DNA of 64,000 bases. Source: Candidatus Vesicomyosocius sp. SY067_SCS001. GTDB lineage: Bacteria > Pseudomonadota > Gammaproteobacteria > PS1 > Pseudothioglobaceae. Below, piece after piece: positions 27,219-37,138 of the stretch. Both the position numbers and the translations under genes were made by a program. Below the pieces are notes generated by a model, which saw only the letters and a program-made list of their open reading frames with translations, made no database searches and was not told the origin of the DNA. The DNA lies in NCBI RefSeq assembly GCF_014706615.1, contig NZ_CP054877.1:806001-870000 (forward strand). Direction: 5' to 3'. Each line of letters begins with the position of its first letter. Position 1 is the stretch's first letter.

Positions 27219-28292
27219 TTAAAAACGAATATATGCAGAAGAATTTAACTCATGACGCGCACCCTTCCAATCATTGATATGAAATTTAGTAAACGGCAAA
27301 CCTGTCTTCTCAAAAAATGCTGGCCAACCAATACGGTCAACCCATTCACCCATTCTTTCCCAATCACGAGCATCTTCTTTATAAATAGATAAAATATTTT
27401 TAACCACTGCAGTAACTTCTGGCCATCTTGGTGGATTATTAGGCAAATTAGAAGCAACTAATTTATGAAACGAAGGTTTAGATCTAGCATTTGAGTTCTT
27501 ACCACCAATCCATAATGCAATCTTAGAATATTCAGGATCATTAATTTGCATCGGCGGGCATGGCGGAAAGCATGCACCACAACAGATACATTTCTTCTCA
27601 TCAACTTCCAATGTTGGCTTGCCATTAACCATTGCAGGACGAATCGCAGCAACTGGACAACGTGCTACAACAGTGGGACGCTCACACACGTTAGCCACTA
27701 AATCATGGTTAATTTTAGGTGGTTTAGTATGTTGAACATTAAGAGCAATATCACCTTGACCACCACAATTAATCTGACAACAAGAAGTAGTCATATGTAC
27801 ACGATTAGGCATTTCTTCTCTAGTGAATTCCTCATGCATTTCATCCATGAGTGACTTTACAATACCAGAAGCATCTGTACCTGGAATATCACAATGCAAC
27901 CAACCTTGAGTATGTGAAATCATGGTTACTGATGGACCTGTACCACCTACAGGAAAACCTGATTCAGTTAGTGCTTCAATTAATGACTCAACTTTAGCTT
28001 CATCAGCCACCATATATTCAACATTAGAACGCATAGTAAACCGTACATGTCCATCAGCAAATTCATCAGCAATATCAGCTAATTTTCTAATAGTATACAC
28101 ATCCATTTGACGTGAAGTGCCACAACGAACTGTCCAAATTTCTTCATGATTTTTTGAAGTGTGATGTAATACACCTGGACGAGGACGATCATGATAAACC
28201 CATTGTCCGTAGTTACGACGCATGGTTGGATGCATGTATTGAATAGGATCAGGACAACCTGATTCAATAGGCATTCTTGGTGCTTTAGCCAT
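27219..28292 (-). CDS. dsrB: Reverse dissimilatory sulfite reductase, beta subunit
   Basis: A 357-residue subunit of the siroheme sulfite reductase that here oxidises DsrC-bound sulfur to sulfite. The siroheme/[4Fe-4S] region shows TTSCCQINCGGQGD (~residue 170), and the inserted ferredoxin domain shows CPVAAIRP and CICCGACFPPCPPMQ (~235). TVRCGTSRQMDV and RWPEVTAVV fit the family. It follows dsrA after 75 bases; a short hairpin (28319-28343, arms TTAGGT/ACCTAA) lies in this gap. Intact length. Confidence 0.96.
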   Translation of the reverse strand: MAKAPRMPIESGCPDPIQYMHPTMRRNYGQWVYHDRPRPGVLHHTSKNHEEIWTVRCGTSRQMDVYTIRKLADIADEFADGHVRFTMRSNVEYMVADEAKVESLIEALTESGFPVGGTGPSVTMISHTQGWLHCDIPGTDASGIVKSLMDEMHEEFTREEMPNRVHMTTSCCQINCGGQGDIALNVQHTKPPKINHDLVANVCERPTVVARCPVAAIRPAMVNGKPTLEVDEKKCICCGACFPPCPPMQINDPEYSKIALWIGGKNSNARSKPSFHKLVASNLPNNPPRWPEVTAVVKNILSIYKEDARDWERMGEWVDRIGWPAFFEKTGLPFTKFHINDWKGARHELNSSAYIRF

Positions 28293-28367
28293 TTTATTTC
28301 TCCCAATATATTATAAAATTAGGTAAAATCTACATTCACCTAAAAGTTTGTTATTTAAACTATATGA

Positions 28368-29669
28368 TTATGCACTTACCTCTGCTTTATTTTCAAACCA
28401 CTTAATAGCTTCTTCGTCCCATGTATCCATACGAACATAAGATGAAGTACGTGTAGAATTAACCATATTAGGATCTACGTTAAGGCCAATTCCTTCAAGA
28501 AAATTAACCACACCAATACGCTCAATCATTTCACCAGTTCTTTCATGTTCTAATGCATTTTCAGCAAAGAAATCAATCACTTCACCTGCCAAATTTTCAA
28601 TTTCTTCAAGATTATCTGCTGTATCCATTTTCATAAATGGCACAACTACTGAACCAAATAAATCACCAATTTTAAGCGTACGCTTACCGCCCATAATAAT
28701 CATAACACCTTTATCATCACCAGTTGCTAGAATAGGCTCTACATCACCTTTAGCAATATATTTATGAGTTAAGGGGCTAGTAACATTTAAACAATGCATA
28801 CATTTAACACAATTCTTGTTATCAATTGTAACCGAATCGTCCTCATTAAGAGTCATAGCACTAGTAGGACAACGAGAAATAATATTATCAACAACATAAC
28901 TACGACCTTTATCTGCCACCATAGACTGCCATAAATATTGGTTAACTTTAATATCATCTCTCCAGGTACCAATAACTGCAAAGTCAGCACGTTGAACTGT
29001 ATTCATACAATCATTTGAACAGCCTGACACTTTAAATTTCATCTTATATGGTAGTGCTGGACGATGCATATCATCTAAAAAAGCATTAACTAATGTACGC
29101 AAAACCGCTTGCTCATTAACATTTGACATCTCACAACGTGAAGCACCGACACAAGACATTCCTGTACGTACTGCAGGACCAGCACCACCTAAATCAAAAC
29201 CATAATCATTAAATGTATTAAAAATAGTCTGTGTTGTTTCTTCAGTAGCACCTTGTAACATGATGTCGCCTGATTGACCGTGTAATGCAATTAAACCAGA
29301 ACCTCCATTATCTACAAACATATCACACATATCTCTTAATAAAGTTGATGTGTAGTGCATCCCTGCTGGTGGTTGAACACGCAAGGTATGAAACTCACCT
29401 GCCGCAGGAAACTTATACTCTCCTTTATCATCTTTTAACTCATTAAAACGTGGAATGATACCACCACCATAACCAATAACACCAACTGTACCACCTTTCC
29501 AATAGCCTTTTTTGGTTACATATGAAGTTTCTAGTGTGCCTAATACGTCACGCGCCATCTCAGCACCAGCATGACTATCGCTTGCTAATCTTTTAAGTCC
29601 TGTAACGAATGAAGGCCATGGACCATTTTCCAACTCATCAAGGTTTGGTGTGTTATATAACTCTGCCAT
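28368..29669 (-). CDS. dsrA: Reverse dissimilatory sulfite reductase, alpha subunit
   Basis: A 433-residue catalytic subunit. The siroheme-[4Fe-4S] motif pair is visible as CVGASRCEMS (~residue 170) and VSGCSNDCMNTV (~208), and the ferredoxin domain as CPTSAMTL and CVKCMHCLNV (~285). With DsrB it forms an alpha2-beta2 enzyme in the cytoplasm. Its ATG is preceded by GGAGAG. It is the first gene of the cluster; the 234 bases upstream contain a candidate -10 and a hairpin. Confidence 0.96.
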   Translation of the reverse strand: MAELYNTPNLDELENGPWPSFVTGLKRLASDSHAGAEMARDVLGTLETSYVTKKGYWKGGTVGVIGYGGGIIPRFNELKDDKGEYKFPAAGEFHTLRVQPPAGMHYTSTLLRDMCDMFVDNGGSGLIALHGQSGDIMLQGATEETTQTIFNTFNDYGFDLGGAGPAVRTGMSCVGASRCEMSNVNEQAVLRTLVNAFLDDMHRPALPYKMKFKVSGCSNDCMNTVQRADFAVIGTWRDDIKVNQYLWQSMVADKGRSYVVDNIISRCPTSAMTLNEDDSVTIDNKNCVKCMHCLNVTSPLTHKYIAKGDVEPILATGDDKGVMIIMGGKRTLKIGDLFGSVVVPFMKMDTADNLEEIENLAGEVIDFFAENALEHERTGEMIERIGVVNFLEGIGLNVDPNMVNSTRTSSYVRMDTWDEEAIKWFENKAEVSA

Positions 29670-29735
29670 TTTATCTCTCCAGTATATTAAATAAATCCCT
29701 TGGATGTTCTCACAAGAAGATGTTGAACAAAATAA

Positions 29736-29808
29736 ATTATACTTAAAATAGGGATAATACTAGAGCTGATTAGTGGTACTAACTACTACCCTTAGGAGGT
29801 AGATTAGT
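29736..29808 (-). promoter_or_regulatory. dsr leader: candidate -10 and upstream hairpin
   Basis: On the minus strand a TATAAT (29741-29736) lies about 67 bases before the dsrA start, with no convincing -35. Just upstream is an imperfect hairpin (29808-29778): arms ACTAATCTACC and GGTAGTAGTTAGT around a loop of seven bases. The hairpin could be an operator for a regulator, an RNA element if transcription starts further upstream, or the terminator of gltD. It is the only structured part of the 234-base gltD-dsrA gap. Confidence 0.35.
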
Positions 29809-29903
29809 TTAATCTTTACAGATTACTAGCTATAAATAAAAACTAATAGAATTAGTTAATGACATTGAAAATTATACTAAGGAATAATAATTAAAAAAGT
29901 ATC

Positions 29904-31337
29904 TCATGATAAATATTCATTAACTTTAACAGCAACACCACGACCTTCATTAATAGCCCATACAACTAACGACTGTCCACGACGACAATCTCCAGCAGTA
30001 AAAATACCTTTTTGTGATGTTTTATATTGACCATATTTAGCTTTATAATTACCATGTTCATCAAGCTTAATATTAGCATCATCACTTAAATAATGTTCAG
30101 GAGAAACAAATCCCATTGATAATAAAACTAATTGCGTACTCCAAGTTCTCTCACTACCATTAATTTCCATAAATTCTCCGTTTTGAAAATCCACATTAAC
30201 CGTATTTAAACCAATTACAAAGTCCTGATCATCTTTAATAAATGATTTAGTCATTAAACAGTATTGTCTTGGATCTTTACCAAATATTTCTGTTACTTCA
30301 GTGTGTCCATAATCTACACGATAAATAAGTGGCCATAGCGGCCAAGGATTGTTTGACATACGTTTAGTTGGGGGTTTACTCATTAATTCAAAGTTAACAA
30401 TAGATCTTGCACCTTGACGTAACGCTGTACTAATACAATCAGTACCTGTATCTCCACCACCAATCACAATCACATCCTTATCTTTAGCAGATAAATCTGA
30501 CTCTTCTGCATATCCGTTGTCCAATAAGCTTTTGGTATTTTTAGTTAGATATTCCATTGCCAAGTGCACTCCCTGTGCTTGGCGATTATTCACTAACAAA
30601 TCACGTGCTTTACTCACACCTGTAGTAAGTATAAGTGCATCAAAATCCTGTTGCAATTGTATTGTGGTAATATCCTTACCAACATTGACATTTATTATAA
30701 ATTCAATTCCTGAATTTTGCATTAATTTAACACGGCGATTAACCACATCTTTACTAAGTTTCATATTCGGAATGCCATACATTAACAAACCACCAATACG
30801 ATCATCACGCTCAAATATAGTAACACTATGACCTATTTTATTTAATTCATCTGCTGCTGCCAAACCTGCAGGACCAGAACCAATAATAGCAATTTTCTTA
30901 CCTGTTCTGTACTCAACTATATATGGTTTAATACGATCTTCATCAAAACCTCTATCAATAATAGCTTGCTCAATATTCTTAATCGTGACTGCAGAATTAT
31001 TAATGCCTAATACGCAAGAACCTTCACAAGGTGCAGGACAAACACGACCTGTAAATTCTGGAAAATTATTAGTTTTCAATAAACGTGTTAACGCTTCTTG
31101 CCATTTATTATGATAAATTAAATCATTAAATTCTGGAATGAGATTATCAACTGGACAACCGTTCTCTGACTGGCAAAAAGGCACACCACAATCCATACAT
31201 CTTGCAGCTTGTTCTTGAAAATGAACTACATCACTATAACCTGTAAAAATTTCACCATAATCTTTAATACGTAAATCAACAGAACGATAATCATCAGTTT
31301 TTCGATTAAATTCTTTAAAACCAGTTATCTTTCCCAT
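29904..31337 (-). CDS. gltD: Glutamate synthase small subunit-like oxidoreductase GltD
   Basis: A 477-residue flavoprotein with N-terminal iron-sulfur cysteines (RCMDCGVPFCQSENGCP and GRVCPAPCEGSCV), an FAD motif GSGPAGLAAADEL (~residue 153) and an NADPH motif GGGDTGTD (~293). Size and ending match GltD, which transfers NADPH electrons to the GltB large subunit for glutamate synthesis. gltB is not adjacent. It resembles the first two thirds of DsrL, its downstream neighbour in the dsr cluster, so a dsr-related electron-transfer role cannot be excluded. Confidence 0.88.
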   Translation of the reverse strand: MGKITGFKEFNRKTDDYRSVDLRIKDYGEIFTGYSDVVHFQEQAARCMDCGVPFCQSENGCPVDNLIPEFNDLIYHNKWQEALTRLLKTNNFPEFTGRVCPAPCEGSCVLGINNSAVTIKNIEQAIIDRGFDEDRIKPYIVEYRTGKKIAIIGSGPAGLAAADELNKIGHSVTIFERDDRIGGLLMYGIPNMKLSKDVVNRRVKLMQNSGIEFIINVNVGKDITTIQLQQDFDALILTTGVSKARDLLVNNRQAQGVHLAMEYLTKNTKSLLDNGYAEESDLSAKDKDVIVIGGGDTGTDCISTALRQGARSIVNFELMSKPPTKRMSNNPWPLWPLIYRVDYGHTEVTEIFGKDPRQYCLMTKSFIKDDQDFVIGLNTVNVDFQNGEFMEINGSERTWSTQLVLLSMGFVSPEHYLSDDANIKLDEHGNYKAKYGQYKTSQKGIFTAGDCRRGQSLVVWAINEGRGVAVKVNEYLS

Positions 31338-31441
31338 AAATAAATAAACACTTATAATTTAATGTCAAACATTATGCCATATTTATTAAAAAATTACATC
31401 ATTCAAAAGAATAATAAAATTTTATATATCATATTCTTATC

Positions 31442-31469
31442 TTGTTCACTAAAAAAATAACGGTATAAT
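31442..31469 (+). promoter_or_regulatory. Sigma-70-type promoter of rplS
   Basis: TTGTTC (31442-31447) and TATAAT (31464-31469) are separated by 16 bases. The rplS ATG is 41 bases further on and has AAAGGA at 31495-31500 as Shine-Dalgarno. This is one of the clearer promoters in the window. Confidence 0.6.
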
Positions 31470-31510
31470 TATTTCCTTTTTATAAAAGTTTTTTAAAGGA
31501 ATACTATAAA

Positions 31511-31864
31511 ATGAATTTAATTGACCAAATTGAAAAAGAACAATTAAGATCAGACCTACCTTTATTCGTATCAGGTGATACTATTATTGTACAAGTAAAA
31601 GTACGTGAGGGTGAACGTGAAAGGTTGCAAGCATTTGAAGGCGTGGTTATTGCTAAAAAAAACCGGGGTATTGGCTCAGCATTTACAGTTAGGAAAATTT
31701 CTCATGGTGAGGGTGTTGAAAGAGTTTTTCAAACCCACTCAAAAATGATTGACTCAATTGAAGTAAAGCGTCGTGGAAAAGTTCACCAAGCCAAACTTTA
31801 CTATCTTCGTGGTCTTACTGGTAAAAAAGCTAGGATAAAAGAAAAGCTCCAAATTAGAAAATAA
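31511..31864 (+). CDS. rplS: 50S ribosomal protein L19
   Basis: A 117-residue L19 with the signature [55 protein letters not shown] and [17 protein letters not shown]. It is complete and typical in length. In most gammaproteobacteria it ends an rpsP-rimM-trmD-rplS operon; here it stands alone with its own promoter, with gltD divergent upstream and a gene desert downstream, so the operon has been broken. Confidence 0.97.
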   Translation: MNLIDQIEKEQLRSDLPLFVSGDTIIVQVKVREGERERLQAFEGVVIAKKNRGIGSAFTVRKISHGEGVERVFQTHSKMIDSIEVKRRGKVHQAKLYYLRGLTGKKARIKEKLQIRK

Positions 31865-32740
31865 GCAAATTTATTTTTATAAAAAATAATCAATAATTTT
31901 AATTATTTCTGTTTTAATAACTATATTTACAAGTTCGCACTTCTTATCAAAAAACTGAAATTTTCCCTAAATAACTCTTAATCTATCCGAGTTATCATAG
32001 GGAAATGGATGAGGTTTTCCCGTATTTATGTTTGATAATAAGACTTATAAAGTACTAATTAAACATATGTATGAAGTCATTTAATACTAAAAAATTTTAG
32101 CAATATTAAGAGAATAATTTGAACTGTTGGGATTATATTCAAAATAAAATACGATAAAGATTATTAGTTACCAATCAGTAATCTAAAGAGACTATAATAA
32201 GATGATGATGTCTTATACATAATACGTATAACAATTAAAACAGCATAAATACATTTTTAGTAATCAAAAACTTATTGATACTAATTTTATAAATAAACAC
32301 CAATAACATCTAAAGGTGATACGAAAATTATTCAAAAGTTATCCAAATATAATCTCATATCATTACCAAATGATGATAAATATTTGTTATGTATATAACA
32401 GTAATTAAAAACTTTAATGAGTTACTTACTGATCCAAATATTCAAAACTAAATTTATTAACGTTATCATAATAATATCACTAAATCATATTTTAACCAAG
32501 ATAGAATTACAAACTAAGACTTATTCGGATGAATCTACATAACATTTGGTATTACGATTAGCATTAATCTTATTTAATCTAGTTACAAGGAATAGAATTA
32601 GAAATAAATAGGTGAGTATCAAGTTTTTAACCCACATTCCAAAAATTATTATAAATACTTTTGAAAGGTATTGTTATATTTAGGATGTGGAAATAAATAT
32701 AACCTACTGTGAATATAGAACTTAATTTCTATTCAGACGT
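31865..32740. other. Gene desert between convergent rplS and greA, with structured elements
   Basis: About 875 bases without a gene. Three complementary tracts lie close together: TTTTCCC (31961-31967), GGGAAA (32000-32005) and TTTCCC (32016-32021). The first pair is reinforced by ATAACTC (31971-31977) with GAGTTAT (31989-31995), so the middle tract could pair with either side. Just after rplS there is an all-AT inverted repeat (31871-31889). The rest is AT-rich without long open frames. A terminator, a small RNA or eroded DNA are all possible. Confidence 0.45.
32710..32735 (-). terminator. Hairpin just after greA
   Basis: On the minus strand TGAATAGAA (32735-32727) pairs with TTCTATATTCA (32720-32710) around a short loop, with a two-base bulge. 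It begins six bases past the greA stop and could end the carA-mlaA-carB-greA transcript. No strong T-run follows. Confidence 0.35.
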
Positions 32741-33220
32741 TTAAATATAATATTCAACACTTAATATTTTATAAATAATATCACCCTTCGGTGCTTTTAC
32801 TATTACCTTGTCACCTTCTTTATTACCCATTAACGCACTGGCAATTGGTGAATGACATGAAATCTTACCTAGGGAAATATCAGCTTCATCCTCACCCACA
32901 ATTTGATACGTAATTTCACTATTATCTGTAAAATTCATTAGAGTAATAGTAGTACCAAAAACACAACGACCATCTTGACTAAGTTTAGTTACATCAATAA
33001 TCTGCATACGAGAAAGCTTTAATTCAATTTCTTTAATTCGACCCTCAACAAAGCTTTGTTCTTCTTTAGCAGCATGATATTCTGCATTTTCTTTAAGATC
33101 TCCATGAGCACGTGATACCCTAATATCTTCGATAATACGAGGACGACTAACATCTTTAAGTTTAAGCAGTGCTGCTTCTAGTGCTTTTGCACCAAAAGCA
33201 GTAACTGGTATACTATTCAT
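32741..33220 (-). CDS. greA: Transcription elongation factor GreA
   Basis: A 159-residue factor that rescues backtracked RNA polymerase by stimulating transcript cleavage. The N-terminal coiled coil carries the acidic tip in SRAHGDLKENAEYHAAKEEQ and the C-terminal FKBP-like domain contains SPIASALMGNKEGD. It follows carB by two bases, the common carB-greA order. Confidence 0.96.
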   Translation of the reverse strand: MNSIPVTAFGAKALEAALLKLKDVSRPRIIEDIRVSRAHGDLKENAEYHAAKEEQSFVEGRIKEIELKLSRMQIIDVTKLSQDGRCVFGTTITLMNFTDNSEITYQIVGEDEADISLGKISCHSPIASALMGNKEGDKVIVKAPKGDIIYKILSVEYYI

Positions 33221-33222
33221 TA

Positions 33223-36200
33223 TTAATATAGTGATTGAAGTTTAGTTATAGTAAATTTATCAATAACCTTTAAACCATCTAACATAGCAAATGCAGCTTC
33301 TACTGTGGTAGTAAACGGTATTTTATGTGTCAATGCTTGGCAACGAATTTCTGCAGCATCTTCCACACCTTGAGTATCTTCAGTTGAGTTAATAATTAAA
33401 TCAACACCATCATTTTTAATCATGTCAATAATATGAGGTGATCCTTCTGATACTTTGTTAATTACTTCGCACTTAAGTCCAGCTTCATTTAGCATGTCTC
33501 TATTACTACGTGTTGAGACCAAGCTAAAACCTTGTGTTAATAATTTTTTACCCAAATTAATCAACTCATTACGGTCAAGTTTACGTAAACTTACAAACAC
33601 CTTACCATTTTCTGGTACACGACTACCTGCTGCTAATTGAGCCTTGTCAAAAGCTGAAGCAAAATCTTTGCCAATACCCATTACTTCACCTGTTGAACGC
33701 ATTTCTGGGCCTAAAATTGGATCTACACCTAAAAACTTATTAAATGGAAATACAGCCTCTTTAACGCTAAAATGTTTAGGGATAATCTCTTTGGTAAAAT
33801 TCTGAGCTTTAAGTGACACACCTGACATCACACGTGCAGCAATATTAGCAAGTGGTACGCCAATCGCTTTAGAAACAAAAGGCACAGTACGTGAGGCACG
33901 TGGATTAACCTCAATAATATAAATTTCACCATTTTGATAAGCTAATTGGGTATTCATCAAACCAACCACGTTTAATTTTTTAGCCATGACAATAACTTGA
34001 GCACGCATTTCATCTAACACCTCATTGGTTAATGAATAAGGGGGTAATGAACAAGCAGAGTCACCTGAATGAATACCAGCTTGTTCAATATGTTGCATAA
34101 TACCACCAATCACCACATTTTCACCATCACAAATCGCATCAATATCAACTTCAATAGCATGATCTAAAAATGAATCTAATAAAATAGGGGAATCATTTGA
34201 AACTTTCACTGCTGTATACATGTAGTGCTCAAGACTATCTTTATCATAAATAATCTTCATTGCTCGACCACCAAGCACATAAGATGGTCTAACCACTAAT
34301 GGAAAACCAATTGCATTGGCAATATCTTGTGCTTGTTCTAATGAACGTGCCGTACCATTTAATGGTTGCTTAAGTTTCAAATCTTGTAACATTTTAGAAA
34401 AACGTTCTCTATCTTCAGCCAAATCAATAGCATCTGGAGTTGTACCAATAATATTTGCACCACTTTTTTCTAATGCTTTAGCCAATTTAAGTGGTGTCTG
34501 ACCGCCATAATGTACAATAATACCATATGGATTTTCAATATTGACAATAGCTAAAACATCCTCTAAAGTTAATGGTTCAAAATATAAACGATCTGAAATA
34601 TCATAATCGGTTGAAACTGTTTCAGGATTACAATTAACCATAATCGTCTCAAATCCATCTTCACGTAATGCTAATGATGCATGCACACAACAATAGTCGA
34701 ACTCAATACCTTGTCCAATACGGTTAGGTCCGCCACCTAAGATCATAATCTTTTTCTTATCAGTCGGGTTAGCTTCACACTCAAACTGATAAGTTGAGTA
34801 TAAATAAGCAGTCTGAGTGTCAAATTCTGCCGCACAACTATCTACTCTCTTAAACACAGATTTAACGTTTAGCGCATGACGACGTTCACGCACTGATGAT
34901 TCGTTACAACAAAATAATTGTGCTAAACGTGCATCAGAAAAACCTTTACGTTTTAAAGAGAACATCTTATCAGCATCAACATCAGTTACATTTATATTGT
35001 TAATTTGTAATTCAGTTGCAACAATATCTTGTATTTGTGCTAAAAACCAAGAGTCAACTTTAGATAAATCAGACACTTCTTTCAAACTCATACCAAATCT
35101 AAAAGCATCAGCCAAATAGAAAATACGCTCACTTCTAGCTGAAATACATTCAGAACGTATCTTGTTACGTGCATCATCAGCATTCAAATCAACAATAGGG
35201 TCTAATCCAACCTTGTCAGTTTCTAATCCTCTTAATGCTTTTTGCAAAGACTCTTGAAATGTTGAACCTATTGCCATTACTTCACCCACAGACTTCATTT
35301 GCGTGGTTAAACGATCATTTGCTCCAGGAAATTTTTCAAAAGCAAATCTTGGTATCTTAGTTACCACATAATCAATACTTGGCTCAAAAGAAGCAGGTGT
35401 TTTACCATTTGTAATATCATTATTAAGCTCATCTAAGGTATAGCCTACAGCTAACTTTGCAGCCACTTTAGCAATAGGAAAGCCTGTTGCTTTTGATGCC
35501 AATGCCGATGAACGAGAAACACGTGGATTCATCTCAATAATAGTTAAACGACCATTTTCTGGATTAAGCGCAAATTGTACATTTGAACCACCTGTATCAA
35601 CACCAATTTCACGAAGTACTGCTAATGAAGCATTACGCATTACTTGGTATTCCTTATCAGTTAGAGTTTGTGCAGGTGCTACAGTAATCGAATCACCTGT
35701 ATGGATACCTATAGGATCAAAATTTTCAATTGAACAAATAATAATACAATTATCTTTTCTGTCACGCACTACTTCTAACTCAAACTCTTTCCATCCAAGA
35801 ATAGATTCTTCAACTAATAATTCGTTTATTGGTGATAAATCCAAGCCACATTCACAAATTTTAACAAATTCATCTTTGTTATAAGCAATACCACCACCTG
35901 AACCACCCATCGTAAATGAAGGACGAATAACTGTTGGAAACCCTACTATTTCTTGTATGATAAATGCTTCTTCCATATTATGAGCAACCGCTGCTTTAGG
36001 CATATCAAGACCAATTTTTAACATTGATTCACGGAATAAATCACGATCCTCAGCCTTGTTAATTGCCTCTTTTTTAGCACCAATCATCTCTACACCATGC
36101 TTATCAAGCACACCATGACGCTCTAAATCTAGTGCACAATTAAGAGCGGTTTGTCCACCCATAGTTGGCAACAAAGCATCTGGTTTTTCTACTTCAATAA

Positions 36201-36429
36201 TCTTTTCAACTATACGCCACTCAATCGGTTCAATATAGGTACTATCTGCCATTTTTGGGTCAGTCATAATAGTAGCTGGATTAGAATTAACTAAAATAAC
36301 ACGATACCCTTCTTCACGCAATGCACTACAAGCTTGCGCACCAGAATAATCAAACTCGCAAGCCTGACCAATAACAATAGGGCCAGCACCTATAATTAAA
36401 ATACTACTAAAATCTTGTCTTTTTGGCAT
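33223..36429 (-). CDS. carB: Carbamoyl-phosphate synthase large subunit
   Basis: A 1068-residue protein with two ATP-grasp halves. The first begins at [20 protein letters not shown] and the second at [20 protein letters not shown] (~residue 560); each half has its NPR-type motifs ([12 protein letters not shown] and [12 protein letters not shown]). The C-terminal MGS-like allosteric domain is present. With CarA it makes carbamoyl phosphate for pyrimidines and arginine. It lies 22 bases after mlaA rather than directly after carA. Confidence 0.97.
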   Translation of the reverse strand: MPKRQDFSSILIIGAGPIVIGQACEFDYSGAQACSALREEGYRVILVNSNPATIMTDPKMADSTYIEPIEWRIVEKIIEVEKPDALLPTMGGQTALNCALDLERHGVLDKHGVEMIGAKKEAINKAEDRDLFRESMLKIGLDMPKAAVAHNMEEAFIIQEIVGFPTVIRPSFTMGGSGGGIAYNKDEFVKICECGLDLSPINELLVEESILGWKEFELEVVRDRKDNCIIICSIENFDPIGIHTGDSITVAPAQTLTDKEYQVMRNASLAVLREIGVDTGGSNVQFALNPENGRLTIIEMNPRVSRSSALASKATGFPIAKVAAKLAVGYTLDELNNDITNGKTPASFEPSIDYVVTKIPRFAFEKFPGANDRLTTQMKSVGEVMAIGSTFQESLQKALRGLETDKVGLDPIVDLNADDARNKIRSECISARSERIFYLADAFRFGMSLKEVSDLSKVDSWFLAQIQDIVATELQINNINVTDVDADKMFSLKRKGFSDARLAQLFCCNESSVRERRHALNVKSVFKRVDSCAAEFDTQTAYLYSTYQFECEANPTDKKKIMILGGGPNRIGQGIEFDYCCVHASLALREDGFETIMVNCNPETVSTDYDISDRLYFEPLTLEDVLAIVNIENPYGIIVHYGGQTPLKLAKALEKSGANIIGTTPDAIDLAEDRERFSKMLQDLKLKQPLNGTARSLEQAQDIANAIGFPLVVRPSYVLGGRAMKIIYDKDSLEHYMYTAVKVSNDSPILLDSFLDHAIEVDIDAICDGENVVIGGIMQHIEQAGIHSGDSACSLPPYSLTNEVLDEMRAQVIVMAKKLNVVGLMNTQLAYQNGEIYIIEVNPRASRTVPFVSKAIGVPLANIAARVMSGVSLKAQNFTKEIIPKHFSVKEAVFPFNKFLGVDPILGPEMRSTGEVMGIGKDFASAFDKAQLAAGSRVPENGKVFVSLRKLDRNELINLGKKLLTQGFSLVSTRSNRDMLNEAGLKCEVINKVSEGSPHIIDMIKNDGVDLIINSTEDTQGVEDAAEIRCQALTHKIPFTTTVEAAFAMLDGLKVIDKFTITKLQSLY

Positions 36430-36451
36430 TATTATTTTACTTTAAATTAAG

Positions 36452-37138
36452 TCAAAAATCGTCATATTCAATAGGAGGATTACCATCAAAGATGTCAAAT
36501 TGTCTTTTTTGTAAAAAAGAAGAACGTGTTGCAATATAAATATCATCTGAATTTTTCAGTAAATCTATTATTGGTAATAATTTGACTCTAGTATCAATGG
36601 CTCTAGTAAGTAGTAAAGTTGTTCCTTCAGCGGTATTTAACCATTTATTTATATTTACATTTTCGGTAACATTAATATAAGTACCTACTGAATCACGTAT
36701 ACTTGATGGGCCTAGAATTGGCAAAACTATATAAGGGCCACTTGGTATGCCCCATACTGCCATTGTTTGACCAAAATCTTCATCGGTCTTTTCTATCCAA
36801 ATATCACTGGCAACATCAAATAAACCAACTAATCCTATAGTGCTGTTCACTAAAATTCTACTAAATGTGTTTACACTGTCAAACAACTTAAACTGCAAAA
36901 GCTCATTACCTAACGTAGACATATCATCTAAATTAGAAAAAAAATCACTAACTCTATTTTGTGTCGTTTTAGGTATAAATTCTTTATAAACCCTAGCCAT
37001 AGGCTCAAAAATATTTTCATCTAAGGTTTGATTAAACTCAAAAATTACCCTATTGAATCCTTCAAATGGATCAATATTTTCAGCCATGATAATTGAACTA
37101 AATATTAACAACAAAAAACTCATGAATAAATTTTTCAT
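36452..37138 (-). CDS. mlaA: MlaA-family outer-membrane lipid asymmetry protein, without lipobox cysteine
   Basis: A 228-residue MlaA/VacJ protein: [55 protein letters not shown] and [11 protein letters not shown] are diagnostic. MlaA removes misplaced phospholipids from the outer leaflet of the outer membrane. It has a signal peptide (residues 1-19, ending IIMAEN) but contains no cysteine at all, so it cannot be a lipoprotein as in E. coli. It is inserted between carA and carB, overlapping the carA stop by four bases. Confidence 0.9.
   Translation of the reverse strand: MKNLFMSFLLLIFSSIIMAENIDPFEGFNRVIFEFNQTLDENIFEPMARVYKEFIPKTTQNRVSDFFSNLDDMSTLGNELLQFKLFDSVNTFSRILVNSTIGLVGLFDVASDIWIEKTDEDFGQTMAVWGIPSGPYIVLPILGPSSIRDSVGTYINVTENVNINKWLNTAEGTTLLLTRAIDTRVKLLPIIDLLKNSDDIYIATRSSFLQKRQFDIFDGNPPIEYDDF

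Noticed and set aside
31960-32025. A signal recognition particle, tmRNA or 6S RNA gene
   Set aside because: The paired tracts exist, but none of the conserved sequence blocks of these RNAs is present.
33223-36429. Several plus-strand ORFs of 60 codons within carB
   Set aside because: They are antisense shadows of a conserved gene with no independent start signals.
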